IMG/VR virus record: IMGVR_UViG_3300044626_001580
Location: 1-48,000 of that record
Direction: 5' to 3' (one strand)
Source of the DNA: a virus
Length of the DNA stretch: 48,000 bases
The notes under the pieces were generated by a model. The model was not told the DNA's origin, did not search any database, and saw only the letters and a program-made list of their open reading frames with translations. Made by a program: the position numbers and the translations under genes. Of this stretch, positions 34,513-42,052 are shown piece after piece; the first letter of the stretch is position 1, and each line of letters starts with the position of its first letter.

Positions 34513-34550
34513 AATCCCTTAACTCAGCACCAGAAGTTAAGGGATTTTTT
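34513..34550 (+). terminator. Terminator of the NADAR operon
   Basis: Perfect 12-bp stem (34513-34524 with 34535-34546) followed by T6. It also separates this operon from the end of the portal gene on the other strand. Confidence 0.85.
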
Positions 34551-34556
34551 TATTAA

Positions 34557-35858
34557 TTATTCCTTCCCTGCGCCCGCACTTAACTGTTGATTTTGGGTTG
34601 ATTGGTTTTGAGCTTTCATTAAAAACTCTTGTCCGTTAACTGCCCAAATTCCCCAATCTAATTCAAAGCCACCCCTTTTAATGACATTTTCATAGTACGA
34701 TTCATACCCGAATTTCATGCAATACTCTAGGCTAATGCACCACTTAACCTGAGTTCCGACCAACCCTCGCAAAGCTTGGATATTTCTTGAGTACATCAAT
34801 GCGGGTTGGTTAGCTATATCCTTACCTGAGTTTGATTCCATTCCCAACCCTGGGAAAAACCATAGCGGTACGCCAGGCGGCACTAACTCTTCCCTAAGCT
34901 TCATCCAATAATCAAAAACGCCCTTAAGACTTTCATTACCATTACTATAAGCTTTTCTTACGTCAGCTTTATTTAACAAGTAAAGGTTGGAAATTAAGCC
35001 TTGTGCTAATTGCGATTTATGCTCAAGCATATAAGCTTCTTTGTATTCTTCATCCGCGCCTTCGGGCATGAGATGAAGCCAAGGAGAAATTGCGGCGGCT
35101 CGGACAGCTTGGGCGACATCTGGACGGTGTTCTTTTAAGTATTCGTAAGCTTCAACTGACTGTAAAAATAAGGAGTCGCCATACCTTCCTGAAGCTCCTA
35201 ATTCTTCATATTTAAAATGCAATATTTTCCAATCAGGAAATACCCTATCGTCAGGACTTTCGCTAATCATTTTCCTTTGTGAATAAGTTCCTTTTAGTTC
35301 CCCTTCACTATTTACATCCACAAACATAGAGAAAGTTGGGAGGTATTGGATTTTTTCTATAAAGTAATCTTTCTTATTTTTACTGTCGAAGTTTAATCCT
35401 AATTCTGCAAAACTATCGCCAAACCTCAGCATCCTCCTTACGCCTGGCTCTAAGGCATTACCTCCTAGAACTAAATCTTTTCCAAATTGCCTTGATGCCA
35501 TTTCTTTACTTACACTAATTAAATTTTTATCTACTTCTACGTCATCCATCTTAGGGTTAACTTTCCAACTACGAACTTCGCCATTTTCTCTAATAAAAAC
35601 ATCCCTAGCTAAAATACTACTAGAGTGTCGTACCTCTGGATTCCATATTGACATCTCTATCAATTGGTGAGTTAAATAGCCATCCCCCATAATTGTTCTA
35701 ACGGGAATTTCCGGTAATCCTAAGCTTAAATTCCTCTTAGAAGCTAGACCTAAGCGTAAAGACTCAGAAGATCCTGTAAATCCTCTGGGTTTTCTTATCC
35801 TTGCAAGGATTTGCGTGAAAATGTTTTTTACTCTTTGGAAAAAATTAATACTAGGCAT
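34557..35858 (-). CDS. Portal protein
   Basis: The 433-residue protein forms the dodecameric DNA gate of the head. Portal-type features are an N-terminal segment before MIEMSIWNPEVRHSSSI-like text (about 67), the block RFGDSFAELGLNF (about 146) followed by IEKIQYLPTFSMFVDV, then ILHFKYEELGASGRYGDSLF (about 214). The C-terminus is Gln/Asn-rich. It is separated from the capsid gene by about 6 kb of other genes and from the terminase by about 6 kb, unlike the usual contiguous terminase-portal-capsid block. Confidence 0.82.
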   Translation of the reverse strand: MPSINFFQRVKNIFTQILARIRKPRGFTGSSESLRLGLASKRNLSLGLPEIPVRTIMGDGYLTHQLIEMSIWNPEVRHSSSILARDVFIRENGEVRSWKVNPKMDDVEVDKNLISVSKEMASRQFGKDLVLGGNALEPGVRRMLRFGDSFAELGLNFDSKNKKDYFIEKIQYLPTFSMFVDVNSEGELKGTYSQRKMISESPDDRVFPDWKILHFKYEELGASGRYGDSLFLQSVEAYEYLKEHRPDVAQAVRAAAISPWLHLMPEGADEEYKEAYMLEHKSQLAQGLISNLYLLNKADVRKAYSNGNESLKGVFDYWMKLREELVPPGVPLWFFPGLGMESNSGKDIANQPALMYSRNIQALRGLVGTQVKWCISLEYCMKFGYESYYENVIKRGGFELDWGIWAVNGQEFLMKAQNQSTQNQQLSAGAGKE

Positions 35859-35885
35859 AATTTTTATTTTTTTTACTTTTGGGAC

Positions 35886-35914
35886 TTGACGACGGTATAT
35901 AAACCATGTATTAT
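35886..35914 (+). promoter_or_regulatory. Promoter of the Dam/C5 methyltransferase operon
   Basis: TTGACG, 17-base spacer beginning ACGGTATATAA, then TATTAT. The first gene starts 36 bases downstream behind AGAGAGG. Confidence 0.75.
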
Positions 35915-35950
35915 ATAATTATACTTTTAAATGTATAAAGAGAGGTAACT

Positions 35951-36334
35951 ATGGAAGGATTAAAAAAAATAAACATTGGCGACATTTACTGGATGCCTTC
36001 AAATAAACCTATTGATAAAAAATCAATAGATATTAAATTAATAGTTACTAAAGTAGGCACTAAGTTTATCTATGCTAATAATGAAGATACAAATTGGGAG
36101 TATAAGTTTACTTTTAAATCTGATGGTGTACTGGATTTAGTAAATAATATATGTTCCGGTAAGGCTTATTCTGAGGAGCAATGGGAGAAGCAAAAGCTAA
36201 TTATCAAGTTGGATAAATTAACTCAAAAATTCAAACAAGAGTTTTCGCAAATTAATAATTCTACAGACTTTAAAAAATATCAAGAGTTGGTTAGCGAAAT
36301 GAATGAATTGTCTCAAAAGATTTTAAATCTATGA
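35951..36334 (+). CDS. Unknown protein with C-terminal coiled coil (127 aa)
   Basis: Residues 1-70 look like a small beta domain (IDIKLIVTKVGTKFIYA, YKFTFKSDG); residues 75-127 are a charged coiled coil (KLTQKFKQEFSQIN). A good ribosome binding site (AGAGAGG) precedes the ATG. Its stop overlaps the start of the Dam gene. No family is recognised. Confidence 0.6.
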   Translation: MEGLKKINIGDIYWMPSNKPIDKKSIDIKLIVTKVGTKFIYANNEDTNWEYKFTFKSDGVLDLVNNICSGKAYSEEQWEKQKLIIKLDKLTQKFKQEFSQINNSTDFKKYQELVSEMNELSQKILNL

Positions 36335-37251
36335 AGATCGCATACAACAACCCTCAAGCTATAACCGTCCTTCCCAATAATGCAAAATTAAAATACGAAC
36401 ATGACTTTAATTGTTTAACAGAAATAGTTAAAGATAAAAATTTTAAACCATTCCTTAAGTGGGTAGGAGGCAAAACTAGATTAATTCCTCAATACGAAGA
36501 ATTAGGATTAATCCCCGCCGAATTTAATACTTATTTTGAGCCATTTTTAGGTGGCGGCGCAATGTTTTTCCATCTCCAAAATGCGGGGTTAATACAGAGG
36601 GCTTTGTTAAGTGATTTAAACTCGGATTTAGTGAATACTTATAAAGAAGTTAAGGATAATTTAAGTAAATTAAAACAAGTTCTTTTAAAGGAATTTGCAG
36701 AATCTCACGATAAGGTTTTTTTTGAAGAAGTAAGGAACAAAACTTTTACGTTAGATGTTTATAATGCCGCAAAGTTTATTTACTTAAATAAGGCTTGTAG
36801 ATCAGGAATGTATCGCGTTAATAAAAATGGCGAGTTTAATGTCCCAATGGGGGATTTAACACAAAAGATTTACCAGCCAATATTATTAAGTGAGGCAAAC
36901 TTAGCCTTAAACAGTAATAATGTAGCGGTAGTTAATACATCTTTCTTTAATATTAGTCATTTGCCTCAACCTGGCGATTTTGTATTTTTAGATCCACCTT
37001 ATCATGGGACTTTTAATGGTTATAACAAAAGCCCGTTTGGGGAAGATGAGCAAGTTAAATTAAGAGACGTATGTAGGGAATACAATGAAAATAAAATAAA
37101 GTTTTTACTTTGCAATTCTCACAATAGTTTTATTTTAGATTTGTACAATGGGGATGAATTTAAAATTAATGAAGTTTGGAGAAATGGTACGATAAATAGT
37201 AAAGGCGCGGAAAGAGGTAAAGTTAAGGAGTTAATTATTAGTAATGTATGA
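36331..37251 (+). CDS. Dam-type DNA adenine N6-methyltransferase
   Basis: The 306-residue protein is a D12-class (alpha) adenine methyltransferase: AdoMet motif FLKWVGGKTRLI (about 43), FEPFLGGGAMFFHL (about 69), the LNKACRSGMYRVNK segment (about 152), and the catalytic DPPYHGTF (about 221). The first 40 residues are an extra leader. Dam enzymes of this class often target GATC, which is the core of the HIP1 palindrome of the probable host; the actual target is not readable. Confidence 0.88.
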   Translation: MKIAYNNPQAITVLPNNAKLKYEHDFNCLTEIVKDKNFKPFLKWVGGKTRLIPQYEELGLIPAEFNTYFEPFLGGGAMFFHLQNAGLIQRALLSDLNSDLVNTYKEVKDNLSKLKQVLLKEFAESHDKVFFEEVRNKTFTLDVYNAAKFIYLNKACRSGMYRVNKNGEFNVPMGDLTQKIYQPILLSEANLALNSNNVAVVNTSFFNISHLPQPGDFVFLDPPYHGTFNGYNKSPFGEDEQVKLRDVCREYNENKIKFLLCNSHNSFILDLYNGDEFKINEVWRNGTINSKGAERGKVKELIISNV

Positions 37252-37468
37252 CCCATTTTTAAACACAATAAAAATACTTCATATAGAGGTATTGTGGCAG
37301 ATGCTTTATAACATAAAAGAAAGCGTAGAAATATTGGAAAAACAATCTGTGGCGCAGGAGAAAAGTAAGGATTATAAAAATTATTATAAATCCTTTAAAT
37401 ACCTAAATCAGTGCCGCTGGAAAGTTTTGGAGATTAGCAAAGAAATAGAAAGTAGGGTTTTGAAATAA
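37244..37468 (+). CDS. Small helical protein between two methyltransferases
   Basis: A 74-residue, mostly helical protein with a hydrophobic start (LNTIKILHIEVLWQML) and a basic, Tyr-rich middle. It overlaps the Dam stop by eight bases and the next gene's start by one, so it is firmly in the operon. No family is recognised. Confidence 0.55.
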   Translation: MYDPFLNTIKILHIEVLWQMLYNIKESVEILEKQSVAQEKSKDYKNYYKSFKYLNQCRWKVLEISKEIESRVLK

Positions 37469-38484
37469 TGAAAAAGTTTTTATGGTTTTCGCATTTTAGC
37501 GGCGGTGGCGGCTCAACTTTGGGAGCAATCCAAGCTGGGTTTATGCCTTTGCTGGGGATTGAGTGGGATAAGAAAGTGGCGGAATTATATGAGAAGAATT
37601 TAGGTAAAGTAATTTGCCAAGATATAGGAGAGGTAAGTATCCTAAGTGTTATAAAACATATTCCATTAAAAGAGGCAAGGGAAAAGAATAATGAGATTTT
37701 AGTAATCCAAACTTCGCCACCATGTCAGGAGTATTCCCAATTAAAACTAAATAAAAATCCTAATTCCGAAAGTGCAAAAGTCATTTGGAAGACAAGGAAG
37801 TTTTATGCTTTATTTAGACCTGAATATGTAATTTTAGAAAACGTTAGGGCTTATGCTAAAAGCGAGGTTTATATTAAATTTAAAAATTACCTTAAGGAAT
37901 TAGGCTATGAAATAAGTTTTGAGGAGATAGTTAACTGTGCTGACTATGGCGTGCCACAAACTCGCCAAAGATTAATTACTATTTTTAACTATAGAAATTT
38001 CCCTGCCGTAAGGATTAGTTCTACGCATAGTAAAAATAATGGTGAATGGGTAGGATGGTACTCAGCAATTGAAGATTTAATCCCTAATTTAAAAGAAGTT
38101 AGTTTAACCAGAAAACAACTTAACTCTCTAAGTTTAAGGAATAAAGGCTTTAGTAATGCCAAGGTAGTCGTAGAAAGAGTTGGCGTAAGGAGTGGGGTGA
38201 ATAAAATCCGTGAGGAAGATTCACCAATTTGGACTTTAAAAGCATCTTTAGGAAGCGATGGAAAGGGTGCGAATAGGGAAAAGTTAATAGATGTAAGCAT
38301 AAATGGCGTTGTAAAAGGCTTAAACGTGGCGTGTTTGGCTAGATTGCAGACTTTTCCGCCAAGTTATGAATTTTCTGGCAAAAACGCCTTGGATGTTCAT
38401 GTAATTGGCAATTCTGTACCACCATTACTTATTAAAGTAATTTGCGAGGAGATAAAAAATACTTTTAATACTTTTGGGGATTGA
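37468..38484 (+). CDS. C5-cytosine DNA methyltransferase
   Basis: At 338 residues it has the full motif set: AdoMet motif I FSGGGGSTLGAIQAGF (about 9), catalytic TSPPCQEYS (Cys about 88), VILENV (about 121), QTRQRL (about 164), a target-recognition region of about 100 residues, and motifs IX-X with LARLQTFP and VIGNSVPPLL at the end. It would make m5C in phage DNA. No cognate restriction enzyme is near. Its stop codon overlaps the -35 of the next promoter. Confidence 0.9.
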   Translation: MKKFLWFSHFSGGGGSTLGAIQAGFMPLLGIEWDKKVAELYEKNLGKVICQDIGEVSILSVIKHIPLKEAREKNNEILVIQTSPPCQEYSQLKLNKNPNSESAKVIWKTRKFYALFRPEYVILENVRAYAKSEVYIKFKNYLKELGYEISFEEIVNCADYGVPQTRQRLITIFNYRNFPAVRISSTHSKNNGEWVGWYSAIEDLIPNLKEVSLTRKQLNSLSLRNKGFSNAKVVVERVGVRSGVNKIREEDSPIWTLKASLGSDGKGANREKLIDVSINGVVKGLNVACLARLQTFPPSYEFSGKNALDVHVIGNSVPPLLIKVICEEIKNTFNTFGD

Positions 38485-38509
38485 CGGCGGTATATAAAAA
38501 GTATATAGT
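38481..38509 (+). promoter_or_regulatory. Promoter overlapping the C5 methyltransferase stop
   Basis: TTGACG (whose TGA is the stop codon), 17-base spacer beginning GCGGTATATAA, then TATAGT. Confidence 0.65.
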
Positions 38510-38533
38510 AGGATTAAGTTAAAGTTAAAAAAA

Positions 38534-38798
38534 ATGCAACTTAAAATCTTTGGGATAACTGGCGAGTATGCTATATGTCACGGCGACGGGCATTTTTTAT
38601 GATCACCCTGGGGAAATTGTAGAATTAAGTTTCGTGGGAGTTAGAGTTTTTCATTTTAGTTTCTTTAGGATATTTTTTAGCCAATTAATTAAGGAATTTT
38701 CTTTAGTTGATGTTAAAGATAAATTGGAGACTACTAATATAACGGGAGACGGTTGGGAAGTTTTACAAGGAGTTTTTAAAAGTTATGCTAATAACTAA
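38534..38798 (+). pseudogene. Small gene with apparent +1 frame break at T6
   Basis: From the ATG at 38534 the frame reads MQLKIFGITGEYAICHGDGHF and stops at 38602. Skipping one base of the T6 run at 38593-38598 continues as YDHPGEIVELSFVGVRVFH and on to the stop at 38798, giving a coherent protein of about 88 residues. The downstream frame alone could start at the ATG at 38568 (76 residues). A sequencing indel, a real mutation and ribosomal slippage are all possible. No family is recognised. Confidence 0.45.
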
Positions 38799-38917
38799 AA
38801 ATACTAGGGAAAGATGAGGAAGATGAGAATTTAGTAATTAGCTTAGATGATAGGCTAGAAGTCGTAAGTCAATATCCTAATTTAAAAATAGTCGTAAGTG
38901 AGAAAGTAAAATGCTAA
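38785..38917 (+). pseudogene. Very small gene with apparent frame break at A5
   Basis: The ATG overlaps the previous stop, as for a coupled gene, but the frame ends after ten codons. Dropping one base of the A5 run at 38796-38800 gives MLITKILGKDEEDENLVISL and on to a stop at 38917, a natural-looking acidic 43-residue protein whose end overlaps the start of the next gene. No family is recognised. Confidence 0.4.
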
Positions 38918-39333
38918 TACTAAAATTTGTGGGGAAAATAACTCCTGAAGTAAATCCTGGGATTTATATAGAACATCGTTACGAAATAACTAAGGACAGC
39001 CCGCAAATATTTATTTTGCCAAAACCTTCAATATTTGATTCCGTTTGTGTAAGTGATGGCGTTAAATTTAAGCCACTGGCTATGGATTTTTCTTATTATC
39101 GTGTGCCGGGTTTTTGGGATAGTGATTTATGCGTAAGGACAGATGTTTATCCATTACTTTGGTTATTTTACGCATTTATTGTTTTTTTAGATAGGTGTAA
39201 CTTAAAGCTCAAAAAAGTAGTCTATAAATTTTTACTGTGGACAAAACAAGGTAAAGATTTTCTTCCCGTTGGCGAGAGAGTTAGTTCTTGGAGAGAGTTT
39301 TTTAAGTTTTATTTAATTAGTTTAGGAGGATAA
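38911..39333 (+). CDS. Unknown protein with a hydrophobic segment (140 aa)
   Basis: The first 80 residues look like a small beta domain (LILKFVGKITPEV, HRYEITKDSPQIFILP). One hydrophobic stretch (PLLWLFYAFIVFL, about 91-103) may cross or touch the membrane; a basic C-terminal part follows. No family is recognised. Confidence 0.6.
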   Translation: MLILKFVGKITPEVNPGIYIEHRYEITKDSPQIFILPKPSIFDSVCVSDGVKFKPLAMDFSYYRVPGFWDSDLCVRTDVYPLLWLFYAFIVFLDRCNLKLKKVVYKFLLWTKQGKDFLPVGERVSSWREFFKFYLISLGG

Positions 39334-39336
39334 AAA

Positions 39337-39630
39337 ATGTTAATTAATTTACCGAAATGCAGAACCCATATTAAGTTTGAGGAAATGTATGAGTATTTCT
39401 TTACAGAGGCTAACTTCCCAGAATTAGTGGAGCGAAACCCCAATTACGGGTGGGAAGGTCTGAACACATATAAGCTTATTAAATTCCTCCAAAATAACAA
39501 AATCCAGGGCGTGAATGCAGGGGTAGACAAGCTTTATAGCGTCGCACAGCTTGAAGAGTTGTATAAACAAATTAAGTCTATCGATCCTGAAGACTGGAAG
39601 TCAGGCAATTTAAGTTTTCTAGAAAGTTAA
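39337..39630 (+). CDS. Unknown helical protein (97 aa)
   Basis: Starts three bases after the previous stop, behind TTAGGAGGAT, a strong ribosome binding site. The protein is soluble and mostly helical (FEEMYEYFFTEANFPELVE, SVAQLEELYKQIKSI). No family is recognised. Confidence 0.6.
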   Translation: MLINLPKCRTHIKFEEMYEYFFTEANFPELVERNPNYGWEGLNTYKLIKFLQNNKIQGVNAGVDKLYSVAQLEELYKQIKSIDPEDWKSGNLSFLES

Positions 39631-39654
39631 AGGTTAAAGTAAAGGTAATTTAAA

Positions 39655-39957
39655 ATGTCTCATGAATTTAGACTCGCTTGCAAAACCTGTAATTTAGAAA
39701 CAGAAGAAGTTAATCACGCTCAAGAAAGTATTAAAAATTTCTTGAGTAAGTGGGAGGAAAATAAAAACGCCCTAACTAAAGTATTAGATTTAGGGTTGTT
39801 TGATATTGGTGATGTGCGCGAAAGTTTTAGGTCTAAATCACTTCCTGTAGATATTTATGAATTTATGCTTTTGCATGAAAATCATGAACTAGTAATTAGG
39901 TCAGAATACACATCTGTAGCAGATGAGGTAATTAAAGTTAAGGTAAAAAAGCGTTAA
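39655..39957 (+). CDS. Unknown protein with an N-terminal CxxC (100 aa)
   Basis: An N-terminal CKTC may bind metal with other residues; the rest is helical and acidic with a basic end (KVKVKKR). The last codons GTA AAA AAG hold the slippery heptamer A-AAA-AAG (39945-39951). The -1 frame after it runs straight into a DUF1828-like sequence, so this gene may make a longer fusion by slippage, or may simply precede a broken gene. Confidence 0.55.
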   Translation: MSHEFRLACKTCNLETEEVNHAQESIKNFLSKWEENKNALTKVLDLGLFDIGDVRESFRSKSLPVDIYEFMLLHENHELVIRSEYTSVADEVIKVKVKKR

Positions 39958-40254
39958 TTTTTAAGCTAGAGGAAGAATTTAACAATTTATTTACTGTTAA
40001 AGAAAATGGCTATGGGTACATAAAGTTAAAAACACCATTTACTTTACCGGATGGTGCAATTATAGATGTTTACTTAAAGCTAAATAAAGATGGAGACGTA
40101 GAGCATATCACCGACTTAGGATGTACATTAGGGTGGGGTCTATGTGAACTGCCACGAAGAAGATAGAAGTGCGGATTTTTGGGAGAGGGTAAAAGATTTT
40201 GATGTAGGTTTCAAAACCCTCTCCAAATACGGGATTAATGCAAGAAGTTTTTAA
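39951..40254 (+). pseudogene. DUF1828-like domain without start and with a second frame break
   Basis: The frame from 39951 reads LIFKLEEEFNNLFTVKENGY, KTPFTLPDGAIIDVYLKL and HITDLGCTL, a pattern I recognise as DUF1828 (TPF, dG, y, TD.G.tl). It has no start codon of its own. Near 40127-40146 (GGGTGGGG) the sense shifts frame: the first frame soon stops at 40166, while another frame continues VYVNCHEEDRSADFWERVKD to a natural stop at 40254. Two breaks suggest decay or sequencing indels. Confidence 0.45.
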
Positions 40255-40290
40255 ATTAATTACTGCAATTATTTAACTCCATAATTTTTT

Positions 40291-40319
40291 TTGCATAAAA
40301 CTTAAAAGCATCGTAAAAT
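40291..40319 (+). promoter_or_regulatory. Promoter of the surface-protein operon, no ACGGTAGA element
   Basis: TTGCAT, 17-base spacer, TAAAAT, 35 bases before the ATG at 40355. It lacks the shared spacer motif of the other + strand promoters, which fits different (late) control of these probable virion genes. Confidence 0.55.
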
Positions 40320-40354
40320 GTAAATATAGTATATTTTAACACACGCTTTTAAGT

Positions 40355-41071
40355 ATGCCTACGATAAATAAAGGCGACCTGCCTAGATATGAAAATGGCG
40401 AATATGGGCAATCTGAATTAACGCAAGCTGTGGCTAATGCCGAAGTAGCAGCACTCTTAAATCCTAGTAGCGGTGGCGGAGGCTCTACCACGGTTAACTT
40501 TGGCACTAAAATAACAGATGCTACTATACCTACCGGTGGTGTGGGTAACTTAGGTTGGTTGTCTGCGATTTGGAAACTGATAGGCGATCGCATCCCTCCA
40601 AAGTCAGCTTATGAATCCTCAGTCACAATTACTCGCGCTGCTAACACCACAACTTATACTGCTTCTGCACCGAATTTTGATGTTTATGGCGGTCTGTTCC
40701 AACTTCAAAATATAGGCGAAGCAGGTAAAGGGATTTTTCTTTCCTATTTTGAAATATCTCTTAATCTATCTGCCGTGCCAGCAGGTATGACTTCTTTTGC
40801 GGTACACTTATACCCTACAGCACCTACAAATATTGCAGATAATAGTATCTGGACAATTGGTTCTGACCCTGTTCTAGACCCTGTAGGTTTCAATGTACCT
40901 ATGAGTTTAGCTAAAGGGGGTAATAGAGTTGTTGGCGTTGTTAGAGACTTAAATCAATTGTTTATATTAGCAAGTTCAAGTTTGTGGGGATATCTGGTTA
41001 CTAACGGTGCAATTGCCCCGGCTGCTAACTCAGAAACAGGGACTATACGCGCTAGGAGTTTTGCACCATGA
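40355..41071 (+). CDS. Probable virion surface protein (238 aa)
   Basis: It begins with a short helical adaptor (ELTQAVANAEVAALL), a glycine linker (SSGGGGS) and a beta-rich domain: SVTITRAANTTTYTA, a glycine-rich turn (GEAGKGIFLSYFEISL), FAVHLYPTAPTNIADNSIWT and a C-terminal SSLWGYLVTNGAIAPAANS. I know this domain pattern from phage particle proteins near tail-fibre or decoration genes. Its stop overlaps the next gene's start. The exact place in the virion is unknown. Confidence 0.55.
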   Translation: MPTINKGDLPRYENGEYGQSELTQAVANAEVAALLNPSSGGGGSTTVNFGTKITDATIPTGGVGNLGWLSAIWKLIGDRIPPKSAYESSVTITRAANTTTYTASAPNFDVYGGLFQLQNIGEAGKGIFLSYFEISLNLSAVPAGMTSFAVHLYPTAPTNIADNSIWTIGSDPVLDPVGFNVPMSLAKGGNRVVGVVRDLNQLFILASSSLWGYLVTNGAIAPAANSETGTIRARSFAP

Positions 41072-41586
41072 GAACTTCTACTAGAATGGTGGTGTTAGGT
41101 AAATTGAACACTACAGATCTTTTACTTGAGAATTTATTAGTTAGGAGTGAAGAGGTCAACCAGTCTCCTTGGACGCTGGACAATGGGGGGGCAAGTAATC
41201 CTGTTATCACAGCTAACTTTGCATCTGCCCCAGACGGGACAATGACTGCTGATAGGGTTCAGCTTAATAAAACTGGCGGCACATTTAGTAGGGTAAGGCA
41301 ACCTAGTGTGCACCCCTCTAATACCTACACTTATTCAGTTTATATGAAAAATAACAGTGCGGGTGTGGCTAATGTTGGTATTAGGATTGACGATGTGGGA
41401 GTCAACTGTGTAGTAACCCAAGATTGGCAAAGATTTAGCGTTACAAAGGCAGCTACATTAGTCCCGGACGTTCAGATTTTGCTCTTTGACCAGATAGTTG
41501 GCAACGATGAAACCGCAGACATTTTAGTTTGGGGAAATCAACTAAACACAGGAGCAACACCTAAACCTTATAAACAAACAGCATAA
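41068..41586 (+). CDS. Virion protein with carbohydrate-binding-like jelly roll
   Basis: A 172-residue protein whose main part (NLLVRSEEVNQSPWTLDNGG, SAPDGTMTADRVQL, TYTYSVYMKNNSAG, WQRFSVTKAAT, ADILVWGNQLNTG) follows the pattern of CBM-like jelly-roll domains in phage tail or head fibres, which bind host surface sugars. It is coupled to the preceding gene by a four-base overlap. A host-recognition role is inference. Confidence 0.65.
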   Translation: MRTSTRMVVLGKLNTTDLLLENLLVRSEEVNQSPWTLDNGGASNPVITANFASAPDGTMTADRVQLNKTGGTFSRVRQPSVHPSNTYTYSVYMKNNSAGVANVGIRIDDVGVNCVVTQDWQRFSVTKAATLVPDVQILLFDQIVGNDETADILVWGNQLNTGATPKPYKQTA

Positions 41587-41614
41587 GGAAAATCATAAAG
41601 ATTTTGCAACTATT

Positions 41615-42052
41615 ATGACAAAACAACAATGGCTGCTTTCTCAAATTGAACAATTCCCTGAACTATCTCCCAGGGAATTAACTTCATACCTCAACGATAA
41701 AGTATTAGTAGATAATCCAGTGCCAATAGGTCAAGTATCTGTAGAGACAACTTTAGAAGAAGTTTCAGCAGTAGTCACAGATGCGGAAGTTTTGGCACTA
41801 GCTGAAAGTCCACTCTATTTAAGGATATTAGACGCAATTAATCAGAATAGACCTGATTGGATTATTGGAAATCTGACCACTTTAAAACGTGGTGGCAAAC
41901 TAAGCCAACCAAGTTTTGATGCCATCATAGCCTTACTTCAAAGAACTCAATTAGATCCCAATTACCAAGCGCAAATATTGATAACCCCTGCTGAGTTAGC
42001 GGGGTATGGGGCTATTTTAGTTAGTGATGTTGAGGAATTATTAACTCCCTAA
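41615..42052 (+). CDS. Unknown protein, third gene of the surface operon (145 aa)
   Basis: A mostly helical, soluble protein (TKQQWLLSQIEQFPELSPRE, PLYLRILDAINQNRPDW) without recognised motif. Its 3' end overlaps the terminase gene on the other strand by 12 bases, with no terminator between. It may chaperone or anchor the two upstream virion proteins, judged only from the operon. Confidence 0.55.
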   Translation: MTKQQWLLSQIEQFPELSPRELTSYLNDKVLVDNPVPIGQVSVETTLEEVSAVVTDAEVLALAESPLYLRILDAINQNRPDWIIGNLTTLKRGGKLSQPSFDAIIALLQRTQLDPNYQAQILITPAELAGYGAILVSDVEELLTP

